Shown: positions 8,286 through 16,522 of the stretch, piece after piece
How positions within the stretch are numbered: the first letter of the stretch is position 1
Layout: each line of letters begins with the position of its first letter
Made by a program: the position numbers and the translations under genes
The notes under the pieces: model-generated
Database searches by the model: none
What the model saw: the letters and a program-made list of their open reading frames with translations, nothing else
Told to the model about the DNA's origin: nothing
From: CAKSQF01 sp964568425
GTDB lineage: Bacteria > Bacillota > Clostridia > Oscillospirales > CAG-272
Direction: 5' to 3'
Assembly: GCA_964568425.1 (NCBI GenBank)
Contig: CAZMPO010000011.1
Location: 1-64,000 of the forward strand
Length of the DNA stretch: 64,000 nt

Positions 8286-9292
8286 TTGTTTTCCTCAAAT
8301 ACAGCTTTTATTGCAAGTGCAATTTCATATGCCAAATTTACAGGCACAGCATTTCCTATCATTTTGTACGCATCATCGGCATTGGTATAAATAAACTTAA
8401 AGTCATCGGGAAACCCTTGAACTCTTGCAACCTCTCTCACAGTCATTCGTCTGTACAAGTGTTCCTGTCCTTCTACAAATCTACAATCGTTATGACCCAC
8501 CTTAACCATTTTAGGTGCTTGCGGATGTAACTGACATTGACGTCCCGATGCCTGAACAGTAAAAGCCTGTTCATTCCAAGACTTAACTCTATTTCGACTC
8601 ATAAATATCGGTGAATAAGAACCTGTAAAATATTCATTGTTGTTAATTGCTTTTGGATTATGTGTATTACGATCTAATGTTGGAACAGCAGTGTCTTTGA
8701 GATCCCATATAATATCTCTCAAAGTAATTTTCTTGTTGTCATCCTCTGTCGATCCCTTCGGAAATTGAAAATCTATATTCAAATCTTTTCTAAATCCAAT
8801 ATAGAAAACTCGCTTTCTTTCTTGTGCTACGCCGTAATCTTTTGCATTTACCAATGTAATTGAAACATTATAACCACTTTCTTCAAACATGGATACTATA
8901 TTTTTTACCGCTTCCGAATGTCTGTTAGATAACATTCCACTTACATTTTCGGCAAGAAAAAACTTTGGTTGCTTATCTTTCAGAATTCTGATGTATTCAA
9001 AGAAGAGTTGTCCTCGTGCATCATTAATTCCTCTTAAAGATCCGGCCTCGGACCAACTTTGACAGGGTGGTCCACCTATAATACCATCAATATCATTGGG
9101 AAAATATTTTTCTTGAATATTCCGTATATCCCCCTTAATAAGTTTAGTATGAGGATGATTTATTTCAAAAGTTTCCCATATAGTTTTATCGAATTCGTTA
9201 GCAACAGATATCGTAAAACCGGCCTTTTCGAATCCCAGATCTAGTCCACCGCAGCCGCTAAATAAGCTTATAATTTTCATTTTTATGATCAT
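8282..9292 (-). CDS. M.HaeIII-like DNA (cytosine-5) methyltransferase (predicted GGCC)
   Basis: 336 residues. Motifs: LFSGCGGLDLGF (10-21), GGPPCQSW with the catalytic Cys77, AENVSGM (114-120), a TRD with SPIFMSRNRVKSWNE and FTVQASGRQCQLHPQAP, RRMTVREVARVQGFP and MIGNAVPVNLAYEIA. The TRD is nearly as recalled for M.HaeIII, so GGCC specificity is a strong inference. The start could be ATG 9292 (directly after the leader hairpin) or ATG 9280 (MKIISLFSG, best match to the family). Longer in-frame upstream sequence is leader, not protein. It heads the three-gene cassette and overlaps the restriction gene by 4 bp. Confidence 0.93.
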   Translation of the reverse strand: MIIKMKIISLFSGCGGLDLGFEKAGFTISVANEFDKTIWETFEINHPHTKLIKGDIRNIQEKYFPNDIDGIIGGPPCQSWSEAGSLRGINDARGQLFFEYIRILKDKQPKFFLAENVSGMLSNRHSEAVKNIVSMFEESGYNVSITLVNAKDYGVAQERKRVFYIGFRKDLNIDFQFPKGSTEDDNKKITLRDIIWDLKDTAVPTLDRNTHNPKAINNNEYFTGSYSPIFMSRNRVKSWNEQAFTVQASGRQCQLHPQAPKMVKVGHNDCRFVEGQEHLYRRMTVREVARVQGFPDDFKFIYTNADDAYKMIGNAVPVNLAYEIALAIKAVFEENK

Positions 9293-9330
9293 TGCTTTCA
9301 CTTTGGCGAAAGCTTCCTTTCCTTGGGAAT
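9278..9330 (-). repeat. hairpin leader repeat before the HaeIII-type methyltransferase
   Basis: In the gene direction: SD-like GGAAAGG (9322-9316), then GCTTTCGC (9313-9306), loop CAAA, GTGAAAGC (9301-9294), one A, and ATG at 9292. The eight-base-pair stem includes one G-U pair. Folding brings the SD to a few bases from the start codon. It matches the topA and queH leaders. Confidence 0.7.
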
Positions 9331-9417
9331 CGAGACTGCTCTTACAGAGAAAAAGCTCTGCAAAAGCAAAAAAGTAAAAAGGCAAGTGTGAACACTCATT
9401 TTCGGACAAATCTTACG

Positions 9418-10803
9418 TCATTTCCCGACGCAGAATCGATGGAATATGGCATCGACTATATCGGCAGATACGGCTCTTCCGTCTGTCTGACCTACTGCCT
9501 CCATCGCTTTTTCGATATCAAGTCCTGCGACATCGGGGGTGAACCCGCCGTCAAGGGCGGATATTGCGTCATTGACAGACGAAAGTGCCAGAGTGATCGA
9601 CGCGTATTGACGTGCGTTTGCTATCACTGCCTCGTTATCATAATCGACAAGTCCGGTCGCGAAAAGCTCGGCTACGGCGAACGAAAGCTCGTCAAAGCCC
9701 TCTCCGCTCAGAGCGGATACGGTGAGCACCTTATCAAAATCAAGCTTTGATATCTCATCGGTGCAAAGAGCCTCTCCGAGATCGGATTTATTTACAAGTG
9801 CGATCTTCGGACAATTTTTGTCCTTCAGTGCCGAAACAAGTTCAATATCGTCATCTGTCAGTTTGGAACTTCCGTCGAAAACGGCAAGCACGAGATCGGC
9901 GGACGAAAGTGCCTCAAGCGATCTCTTGACGCCTATCTGCTCTATCTCGTCCTCACTCTCACGCACACCTGCGGTATCGGTAAGTCGAATGAGCAGTCGG
10001 CCGAGGGTTATGCTCTCCTCGATTGTATCGCGTGTCGTCCCCGCAACAGAGCTTACTATTGCACGGTCTGTTCCGAGCAGGCGGTTTAAGACCGATGATT
10101 TACCCGTATTGGGTCTGCCGACAAGCACTGCCGATATTCCCTCTCTGACAAGTCTTGCGCTCTCATATCCGCCCGAAAGCTTATTCAGCTTTTCTTTTAT
10201 CTCGACAAGCGAGTCACGCATCTGCTCGGGGGTAACATCCGAGAGGTCCTCGTCGGGGTAATCGGCATAAACATACGCCGCGCTTACAAGATCTCGAAGG
10301 CTCTCATAGATCTCCGAAAGGCGTGTAGACAGCCGCCCCGAGACCTGTGAGCGTGCGAGCGATATCTGATCGTCGGTCTTTGCGTCTATGAGATCGATAA
10401 CAGCCTCGGCTTCGGTGAGTGTCAATTTTCCGGACAAAAAGGCACGCCTTGTGAACTCGCCCGCACTCGCCGCGCGTGCTCCCGACGCGAGAGCGGCGGC
10501 AAGCACCTTTTCGGCAAGCAGTATGCCTCCGTGGCAGGATATCTCGACGGTATCCTCTCCGGTATAAGATGAGGGAGCACGGAAGGTCGTGGCGATGCCG
10601 TCATCTATGATCTGTCCGTCTGCGATAATTTGACCGTAGACAGCGGTTCTCGGCGAAATATCGGTGAGCCCTTTCCCCGAGGCAGGCAAAAACATTGATG
10701 ACGCAACGGCAAATGCCTCGATGCCGGAGATGCGTATAACGGCAACTCCCCCTCTGCCGTACGGGGTGGATATTGCGGCGATCGTATCTAACATTTCGAT
10801 CAT
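9418..10803 (-). CDS. mnmE: tRNA modification GTPase MnmE (TrmE)
   Basis: 461 residues. With MnmG it installs the aminomethyl or carboxymethylaminomethyl group at C5 of U34 in tRNA. The N-terminal formyl-THF-binding domain opens DTIAAISTPYGRGGVAVIR. The GTPase domain has GRPNTGKSS (G1), DTAG (G3) and NKSD (G4). The C-terminus ends FCVGK, the family's conserved Cys box. Start ATG 10803 lies just after the esterase stop; ATG 10794 is an alternative. It is probably translationally coupled to the esterase. The R-M cassette lies directly downstream. Confidence 0.95.
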   Translation of the reverse strand: MIEMLDTIAAISTPYGRGGVAVIRISGIEAFAVASSMFLPASGKGLTDISPRTAVYGQIIADGQIIDDGIATTFRAPSSYTGEDTVEISCHGGILLAEKVLAAALASGARAASAGEFTRRAFLSGKLTLTEAEAVIDLIDAKTDDQISLARSQVSGRLSTRLSEIYESLRDLVSAAYVYADYPDEDLSDVTPEQMRDSLVEIKEKLNKLSGGYESARLVREGISAVLVGRPNTGKSSVLNRLLGTDRAIVSSVAGTTRDTIEESITLGRLLIRLTDTAGVRESEDEIEQIGVKRSLEALSSADLVLAVFDGSSKLTDDDIELVSALKDKNCPKIALVNKSDLGEALCTDEISKLDFDKVLTVSALSGEGFDELSFAVAELFATGLVDYDNEAVIANARQYASITLALSSVNDAISALDGGFTPDVAGLDIEKAMEAVGQTDGRAVSADIVDAIFHRFCVGK

Positions 10804-10804
10804 A

Positions 10805-11599
10805 TCAGTTCTTTGCGTCAAACTCAAGGTTTATGTACTTGATGCAAAGATCCATCCAAACAGCCACATGGGGATCGCCTGTCGCAAGTCCTAGTCCGTG
10901 ATCGCCGTAGGGGAAAACATGAAGCTCGAACGGGATCTTCTTTGCTGACAGTGCCGCCGCCATCATCAGCGAATTTTCGGGCGGAACGCCTCTGTCGCCG
11001 GCGGTCGTCCAGATAAAGCAGTGCGGTGTATCATCCCTTACCGATTTTTCGCAAGACATTTTTTCAGCAAGTGCCTTGTCGTACTCCTCGCCGAGCAGGC
11101 AGTTTGTGCTGCCCCAATGAGTAAACTCACTGCCGATCGTGATCACGGGATAGCAAAGCACGGCAAGATCGGGGCGGCAGGATATTTTGTCTATCTCATC
11201 GCCGTCATCTCTGCCGTAGTCAAAGAAGCACGCGGCTGTTGCGGCAAGGTGACCGCCTGCCGAAAATCCGAGAACAGCTATCTTGTCCTCGGCATAGCCG
11301 TATTTTGCCGCCATCGATCTGACAAGTCGAACAGCGCGATTAACATCATTTTGGGGAATCGGGTGTCTGTACGGATTGTGGCGATAACGAAGGATGAACG
11401 CAGATATACCGCCTGCGTTGAGTGCGGTGGCGATCGGTTCTCCCTCATGTTCCTCGGCGCGGAAGAAATAGCCGCCGCCGGGGATGACGATGACGCACTT
11501 ATCCGAGCCCTCTATCGTTCGGTCGAGAAGGCAGGGCTCCTCAAGTCCTTTTTCGGGATCAAAATCGGGTGTGGTCTCCCAAAGTTTAATTACATCCAT
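10805..11599 (-). CDS. alpha/beta hydrolase, acetyl-esterase type
   Basis: 264 residues with an oxyanion segment IPGGGYFF (about 39-46), the nucleophile elbow GFSAGGHLA (about 115-123), and a late GDHGLGL supplying the catalytic His. This arrangement is typical of small carbohydrate/xylan acetyl esterases and BD-FAE-like hydrolases. No signal peptide is visible, so a cytoplasmic deacetylase is likely; the substrate is unknown. It has a consensus promoter and is the first gene of the mnmE transcript. Confidence 0.8.
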   Translation of the reverse strand: MDVIKLWETTPDFDPEKGLEEPCLLDRTIEGSDKCVIVIPGGGYFFRAEEHEGEPIATALNAGGISAFILRYRHNPYRHPIPQNDVNRAVRLVRSMAAKYGYAEDKIAVLGFSAGGHLAATAACFFDYGRDDGDEIDKISCRPDLAVLCYPVITIGSEFTHWGSTNCLLGEEYDKALAEKMSCEKSVRDDTPHCFIWTTAGDRGVPPENSLMMAAALSAKKIPFELHVFPYGDHGLGLATGDPHVAVWMDLCIKYINLEFDAKN

Positions 11600-11645
11600 T
11601 TATGAAATACCTCTTTTCACGGAATTTTTTTACTTTATCGCGATA

Positions 11646-11674
11646 ATTATAGCACAGCTTGTACGTCTTGTCAA
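11646..11674 (-). promoter_or_regulatory. promoter of esterase-mnmE operon
   Basis: On the minus strand, TTGACA (11674-11669), 17 nt, and TATAAT (11651-11646), an exact consensus match. Confidence 0.9.
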
Positions 11675-11703
11675 TCTTTTTCTGATTTTTTTCGCAAAAA
11701 CTC

Positions 11704-11732
11704 TTTACAAGACGAAAAATATAATGTATAAT
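11704..11732 (+). promoter_or_regulatory. promoter of glyA
   Basis: TTTACA (11704-11709), 17 nt, TATAAT (11727-11732) with a TG one base upstream. It is divergent from the esterase promoter, with about 30 bp between the two -35 boxes. Confidence 0.87.
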
Positions 11733-11772
11733 AGTCTTAATCAAAACACAGGTCAAAAAAGGAGACATGATC

Positions 11773-13032
11773 ATGATAAAAGAAAACCTTGAGTTTCTCA
11801 GAGACTTCGACCCTGCGGTCGCCGAGGCAATCGAAAGCGAGCTTATGCGTCAGCAAAGCAAAATAGAGCTTATCGCGTCCGAGAATTTCGTTTCGAAGGC
11901 AGTGCTTGCGGCAAATGCGTCGGTCCTCACAAACAAATATGCGGAGGGATATCCCGCCCACCGTTATTACGGCGGATGCGAATGCGTTGACATCGTTGAA
12001 AACATCGCTCGCGACAGAGCCTGCAAGCTGTTCGGCGCAGACCACGCAAACGTTCAGCCGCATTCGGGCGCACAGGCAAACACAGCGGTCTACACCGCCC
12101 TTCTGCACCCCGGTGACACCGTCATGGGCATGAATCTGGCGCACGGCGGACACTTGACCCACGGCAGTCCCGTTAACATCTCGGGCATGCTTTACAACTT
12201 CGTCCCCTATGGAGTCAACGACAGCGGATACATCGATTACGACCGTGTCGAGGAGATCGCACGCGAGTGCCGTCCGAAGCTGATCGTCGCGGGAGCATCC
12301 GCATATCCGAGGATCATTGATTTCGAGCGTTTCTCGCAGATTGCCAAATCGGTCGGTGCCTATCTCATGGTCGACATGGCACACATCGCCGGGCTTGTTG
12401 CCGCAGGTCTTCATCCCTCTCCGATCCCCTACGCGGACATAGTTACGACGACCACCCACAAAACGCTGCGCGGACCTCGCGGTGGTATGATACTCTGCAA
12501 GGATGAGTTCGCAAAAGCAATCGACAAGGCAATATTCCCGGGCACGCAGGGCGGTCCGCTCATGCACACGATCGCCGCAAAGGCAGTCTGCTTCGGCGAG
12601 GCATTAAAGCCCGAGTTTGTCGACTATGCGAAAAAGATCATCGCCAACGCGAAAACATTTGCGAGCGCCTTTGAGAAAAACGGATTTGACATGGTCTCGG
12701 GCGGCACGGACAATCACCTCATTCTGCTTGATCTGCGCTCCTTCAACATCACCGGCAAGGACTTCGAGCACAGGCTTGACGATATCAATATCACGACAAA
12801 CAAAAACGGCATTCCGAACGATCCGCAAAAACCGTTCGTCACGAGCGGTCTGCGCGTCGGAACGCCTGCCGCAACGACGAGAGGTCTTCGCGGTGAGGAT
12901 TTCGAGCAGATCGCCGAGATATTTGCCGTTGCCGCAAGAGCCGCGTCCGATGTGTTCGACGCAACCGTCGATTCACTGCGTGTCGAGGTAAAGCGCATTA
13001 CCGACAAATATCCGCTTTACGCCGAGAACTGA
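11773..13032 (+). CDS. glyA: serine hydroxymethyltransferase
   Basis: PLP enzyme interconverting serine + THF and glycine + 5,10-methylene-THF, the main one-carbon entry point. About 419 residues. It shows IELIASENFVS near the N-terminus, YAEGYPAHRYYGG, the cofactor-Lys segment TTTTHKTLRGPRGG and PGTQGGPLMHTIAAKA. ATG 11773 is preferred over ATG 11767 because GGAG at 11761-11764 is only 2 bp from the latter and 8 bp from the former. It has its own promoter. The three following genes are close enough to be co-transcribed. Confidence 0.95.
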   Translation: MIKENLEFLRDFDPAVAEAIESELMRQQSKIELIASENFVSKAVLAANASVLTNKYAEGYPAHRYYGGCECVDIVENIARDRACKLFGADHANVQPHSGAQANTAVYTALLHPGDTVMGMNLAHGGHLTHGSPVNISGMLYNFVPYGVNDSGYIDYDRVEEIARECRPKLIVAGASAYPRIIDFERFSQIAKSVGAYLMVDMAHIAGLVAAGLHPSPIPYADIVTTTTHKTLRGPRGGMILCKDEFAKAIDKAIFPGTQGGPLMHTIAAKAVCFGEALKPEFVDYAKKIIANAKTFASAFEKNGFDMVSGGTDNHLILLDLRSFNITGKDFEHRLDDINITTNKNGIPNDPQKPFVTSGLRVGTPAATTRGLRGEDFEQIAEIFAVAARAASDVFDATVDSLRVEVKRITDKYPLYAEN

Positions 13033-13041
13033 GGGATCTGT

Positions 13042-13701
13042 ATGGGCAATGCAGATAAAACAAAGGAAGAAGAAAAGATCGACGCGGGTATACTCTTTTT
13101 CCCCGGCGATCCCGAGCTCAAGGCAATTAAGCTCAGAACGCACAATTTAAGCGTCGATTACAACAGGACCTACGAGGACGAGGTCGAAAAGCGTGCCGCG
13201 ATACTGTCGGACATATTCGGCGAGCTTGGCGAGGGGGCATTCATCCAAGGACCGATCGCCATCCATTACGGCAAGCACACGAAGATAGGCAAACGCTTTT
13301 TCGGAAATTTCAACCTAACGATACAGGATGACGCCGAGGTCACCATCGGGGATGACTGCAATTTCGGCCCGAACGCCACCATTGTGACCCCTCTGCATCC
13401 TATGCTTTCGGATGAGAGGACAGCGATAATGACCCCCGACGGCACGCCGAGGCGGCTTTGTTGGGCAAAACCCGTACACATCGGAAACGGATGCTGGTTT
13501 GGCGCGGGTGTCACCGTCTGCCCGGGTGTCACGATAGGCAACGAGTGCGTGATAGGTGCGGGGGCGGTCGTGACTCGCGACATTCCCGACGGTCACTTTG
13601 CGGCAGGCGTTCCGGCTCGCATTATCCGAAAGCTCGGCAAGGAAGACAGCATGGCGAATTTCCCCGACATCCTTGCCGACAACAAAATTATTGAAAAATA
13701 A
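13042..13701 (+). CDS. maltose/galactoside O-acetyltransferase-type hexapeptide protein
   Basis: 219 residues. A left-handed beta-helix from about 80 to 200 has hexapeptide repeats (IGKRFFGNF, VTIGDDCNFGPNATIVTP, HIGNGCWFGAGVTVCPGV, TIGNECVIGAGAVVTRDIP). The N-terminal Mac-type helical region and the late pattern PARIIRKL place it with sugar O-acetyltransferases that use acetyl-CoA. The acceptor sugar is unknown. It starts 9 bp after glyA and has a GAGGGAT ribosome site. Confidence 0.82.
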   Translation: MGNADKTKEEEKIDAGILFFPGDPELKAIKLRTHNLSVDYNRTYEDEVEKRAAILSDIFGELGEGAFIQGPIAIHYGKHTKIGKRFFGNFNLTIQDDAEVTIGDDCNFGPNATIVTPLHPMLSDERTAIMTPDGTPRRLCWAKPVHIGNGCWFGAGVTVCPGVTIGNECVIGAGAVVTRDIPDGHFAAGVPARIIRKLGKEDSMANFPDILADNKIIEK

Positions 13702-13728
13702 GAAAAACAAGGTCAAAAGGAGGTCAAA

Positions 13729-14658
13729 ATGACCGAATTTGAAAGAATCAAAAAGCTCGATCCTCCGTCAGGGGTGGTCGACGTAATACTCGACACCGAC
13801 GCGTACAACGAGATCGACGATCAGTTTGCCATTTCGTACATGCTCGCGCGCTCCGACAAACTGCGTGTGAGAGCCATCACCGCGGCACCATTTTTCCATC
13901 CTCACAATCACAACTCGACATCGGCTCGTGACGGCATGGAAAAAAGCTATAACGAAATACAAAAGCTACTGACGCTTGCCGAAAAAGAAGTGCTGTCGAG
14001 CAAGGTTTTTCGCGGATCCGAGAATTTTCTGCCGGACGAGCTCACACCCGTCGAGTCGCCCGCCGCAAGAGAGATGATCGCCGCCGCGAGCGAACACACG
14101 CCCGACGATCCGCTCTATATCGTTGCGATCGGCGCGATAACGAATGTTGCCTCCGCGATACTGCTCTGTCCCGAAATGGTCGAAAAGACCGTACTTGTAT
14201 GGCTGGGCGGACACGCCGATTTTTGGCAGGACACGAACGAGTTCAACATGTGTCAGGATGTTGCCGCCGCGCGCATCGTTTTTGGGTGCGGCATTCCGCT
14301 GATACAGCTTCCCTGCATGGGCGTCGTTGACAAATTCGATACGACAGAGCCCGAGCTTCGCCACTGGCTCTCGGGCAAAAACAAACTCTGCGACTATCTT
14401 GTCGAAAACGCATCTGCTGCGGCGAACAGCTACGCATCCGGAAAACCGTGGTCACGCGTAATATGGGATGTCACGGCGGTTGCATGGCTGACAAACGAGT
14501 CGGGCAGATTTATGTCGTCAAAGCTCATTCCCGCTCCCATCCCCGAATACGATCATCACTACGGATTCGATCCGCGCAGGCACATGATCCGTGCGGTGAC
14601 ATGGATAAACAGGACCGAGCTGTTTGCCGAGCTGTTTGACAAACTATCGAAAATGTGA
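13729..14658 (+). CDS. nucleoside hydrolase (IunH-like family)
   Basis: 309 residues. The N-terminal Asp cluster DVILDTDAYNEIDDQFA (about 18-34) matches the family's calcium/ribose-binding box, with a longer insert than the classical DTDPGxDD. The mid-region IVAIGAITNVASAILL and the late VIWDVTAVAWL are also family-like. It hydrolyses the N-glycosidic bond of ribonucleosides in purine/pyrimidine salvage; base preference cannot be judged. The ribosome site AAAAGGAGG precedes ATG. Cytoplasmic, no signal peptide. Confidence 0.82.
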   Translation: MTEFERIKKLDPPSGVVDVILDTDAYNEIDDQFAISYMLARSDKLRVRAITAAPFFHPHNHNSTSARDGMEKSYNEIQKLLTLAEKEVLSSKVFRGSENFLPDELTPVESPAAREMIAAASEHTPDDPLYIVAIGAITNVASAILLCPEMVEKTVLVWLGGHADFWQDTNEFNMCQDVAAARIVFGCGIPLIQLPCMGVVDKFDTTEPELRHWLSGKNKLCDYLVENASAAANSYASGKPWSRVIWDVTAVAWLTNESGRFMSSKLIPAPIPEYDHHYGFDPRRHMIRAVTWINRTELFAELFDKLSKM

Positions 14659-14680
14659 TACAAAGGAAAGGACAACCGAA

Positions 14681-15616
14681 ATGAACATCGAATTTCTCTC
14701 AAACACCAACATCGATTTCAAGCCGAAGCAGGCAGAGCTTACGATCGGCACGCGGCGCACATCGACAAAGCTTGCCTGCCGTGACCCATTCATCATGCCG
14801 CTTGACGGTAAATATTATCTTTACAAAACGGAGGGCGGCAAGCTTTGCGTTTTGGTCAGTGACGATCTGGAGCATTGGACCGACCCGATCGTCGTATTCG
14901 ATCCTCCCGCCGACTTTCACGGTGTAAGCGATCTGTTCTGGGCACCCGAATGCCATTTTTACAAGGGCAAGTTTTACATATTCACATCCGTTTATTCGTC
15001 AAGGTTCAACCACCGCACGATCGCGGTCTACCGCTCGGACGATCCGCTCGGACCGTTTGTTGACATATCGGACGGTGCGATATCCCCTCGCGATTGGGAT
15101 GCCATTGACGGCACGCTTTACATTGACAAGACGGGTGCGCCTTGGCTTGTGTTCGTTCATGAATGGACATCAATGCCAAACGGCAACGGCGGAATGGTCG
15201 CGGCAAGGCTTTCGGACGATTTTACGCACCTCGTCTCCGAACCGATCGAGTTTTTCCTTGCAAGGGACGCAAAATGGGCAACTTCGGGCGTGACAGACGG
15301 TCCGTACATGCTCAGAACCGATAGTGGGCTTTACATGATATGGTCAAACTTTTGCAAAGACGGTTACGCCGTCGGACTTGCAAAATCGACAAACGGCGAG
15401 ATCGACGGGCAATTCATCCAGAGCGACGAGCCGATCTACACGATCGGGCTAAAGTCGTCATTTACGACCGACGGCGGTCACGCGATGATATTTGTCGATC
15501 ACGACGGAAATGTAAAGATCACAATGCACGGTCCGAACAGTTCCCCGGATGATTTTGAGCATGTTCTGCTCTTTGACATCATTGAAAAGGACGGGGTGCT
15601 CGAGATCGTCGGCTAA
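14681..15616 (+). CDS. glycoside hydrolase family 43-like protein
   Basis: 311 residues forming a predicted five-bladed beta-propeller. Family features are CRDPFIMPLDGKYYLY (catalytic base Asp), WAPECHFYKGKFYIF, a central RDWDAIDGTLYID (pKa-modulating Asp) and FVHEW (candidate acid Glu). GH43 enzymes release arabinose or xylose from oligosaccharides. No signal peptide is visible, so it would act on imported oligosaccharides. ATG 14681 follows AAAGGAAAGG and lies 22 bp after the nucleoside hydrolase; the open frame before it overlaps that gene and is not coding. Confidence 0.8.
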   Translation: MNIEFLSNTNIDFKPKQAELTIGTRRTSTKLACRDPFIMPLDGKYYLYKTEGGKLCVLVSDDLEHWTDPIVVFDPPADFHGVSDLFWAPECHFYKGKFYIFTSVYSSRFNHRTIAVYRSDDPLGPFVDISDGAISPRDWDAIDGTLYIDKTGAPWLVFVHEWTSMPNGNGGMVAARLSDDFTHLVSEPIEFFLARDAKWATSGVTDGPYMLRTDSGLYMIWSNFCKDGYAVGLAKSTNGEIDGQFIQSDEPIYTIGLKSSFTTDGGHAMIFVDHDGNVKITMHGPNSSPDDFEHVLLFDIIEKDGVLEIVG

Positions 15617-15624
15617 CCTCATCA

Positions 15625-15661
15625 GCAAGCCCTTTCCGCACTAAACTCGGGAAGGGCTTGC
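15625..15661 (+). terminator. hairpin after GH43 gene
   Basis: GCAAGCCCTT (15625-15634) pairs with AAGGGCTTGC (15652-15661), a perfect 10-bp stem, but it is followed by an A-rich rather than T-rich run. It may be an RNA 3'-end stabiliser or a weak terminator. Confidence 0.5.
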
Positions 15662-15709
15662 AAAAAGTATAAAAAATTTGGAAAAGTGCAATTTTTTTCG
15701 AAAAAGCCC

Positions 15710-15738
15710 TTGACAAAATACAAAAAAGATGGTATAAT
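15710..15738 (+). promoter_or_regulatory. promoter of infC-rpmI-rplT
   Basis: TTGACA (15710-15715), a 17-nt spacer, TATAAT (15733-15738): an exact consensus. Confidence 0.92.
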
Positions 15739-15916
15739 CATGGGCGTGAAAAAGAAGCAGAGCATCCGCTCTCGCCGCGATACGTCATTTTGGACGTACG
15801 GCAAAGACGTTCAGGCATCCGAAGCGGTGTCTTGAGTTGTGCGGATCTCTGTCCGCACTTTTTTATTTTCAAACTTATTTAACCGTATTTTTACCTGTCA
15901 ACTGGAGGTGTTTGCA
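15739..15916 (+). promoter_or_regulatory. L20-type ribosomal leader of infC operon
   Basis: A 5' leader of about 170 nt without a gene. TACGTC (15781-15786) pairs with GACGTA in the next 15 nt, further pairable segments lie at 15800-15835, and an intrinsic terminator stands at 15839-15864 upstream of infC. In Bacillota the infC-rpmI-rplT leader binds ribosomal protein L20 and attenuates transcription. The position and the attenuator fit that system, but the specific L20-binding fold was not verified here. Confidence 0.65.
15839..15864 (+). terminator. attenuator in infC leader
   Basis: GTGCGGA (15839-15845), 6-nt loop, TCCGCAC (15852-15858), then TTTTTT. It lies between the promoter and the infC ribosome site, so it must be conditionally read through. 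Confidence 0.85.
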
Positions 15917-16474
15917 ATAGGTAACACTAATGAAAAAGAGCATCTGATCAACGACGAGATACACAAATCGGGAATACCGATGTCAAAACAAATGAGAGTG
16001 ATCGGTGCAGACGGAGAACAGCTTGGAGTACTCACGCTTTCGGCGGCACTTGGTGCGGCATACGACAAAGGTCTTGACCTTGTCCTTATCGCAAATCAGG
16101 GTGACATGCCGGTCGTAAAGATCATCGACTACGGAAAATTCCGTTTCGATCGCGACAAGAGGAAAAAGGAAGCTAAAAAGAATCAGCAAAAGGTTTCCGT
16201 CAAAGAAGTTCAGCTTTCCTGCCAAATCGATGTCAACGATTTCAATGTCAAGGTAAACAATGCGAAACGTTTTCTGAAGGGCGGGGACAAGGTAAAGGTG
16301 CTCGTTATTTTCAGAGCACGCCGTCAGATGGCGCATCAGGATGTAGGACGCGATCTGCTCGACAAATTTGCCGCCGAGGTATCGGAGCTTGGCAGTGTCG
16401 ACAAGCCGCCCGTGATGGAAGGGCGTTCGATGTCCATGATGATCGTTCCGCTGAAACAGAATACAGCTAAATAA
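15917..16474 (+). CDS. infC: translation initiation factor IF-3 (non-AUG start)
   Basis: About 185 residues. IF-3 binds the 30S subunit and checks the start codon and initiator tRNA. Conserved parts seen are LINDEI, VIGADGEQLGVLTLSAAL, KIIDYGKFRFD (linker) and the C-terminal domain with VKVLVIFRARRQMAHQDVG. GGAGG (15904-15908) precedes ATA at 15917 by 8 nt. No ATG lies upstream of the conserved LINDEI at a suitable distance; the first later ATG would remove it. IF-3 genes commonly use AUU for autoregulation, and AUA here would serve the same purpose. An ATG at 15839 sits inside the attenuator and is not credible. Confidence 0.93.
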   Translation: MGNTNEKEHLINDEIHKSGIPMSKQMRVIGADGEQLGVLTLSAALGAAYDKGLDLVLIANQGDMPVVKIIDYGKFRFDRDKRKKEAKKNQQKVSVKEVQLSCQIDVNDFNVKVNNAKRFLKGGDKVKVLVIFRARRQMAHQDVGRDLLDKFAAEVSELGSVDKPPVMEGRSMSMMIVPLKQNTAK

Positions 16475-16522
16475 GACAAATAATGAAAGAGCAGTTTTTT
16501 AAATCGAAAGGAGATTACAATC

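Noticed and set aside
15839..15916. ATG at 15839 as infC start
   Set aside because: It lies within the attenuator hairpin and would add 26 residues with no match to IF-3.
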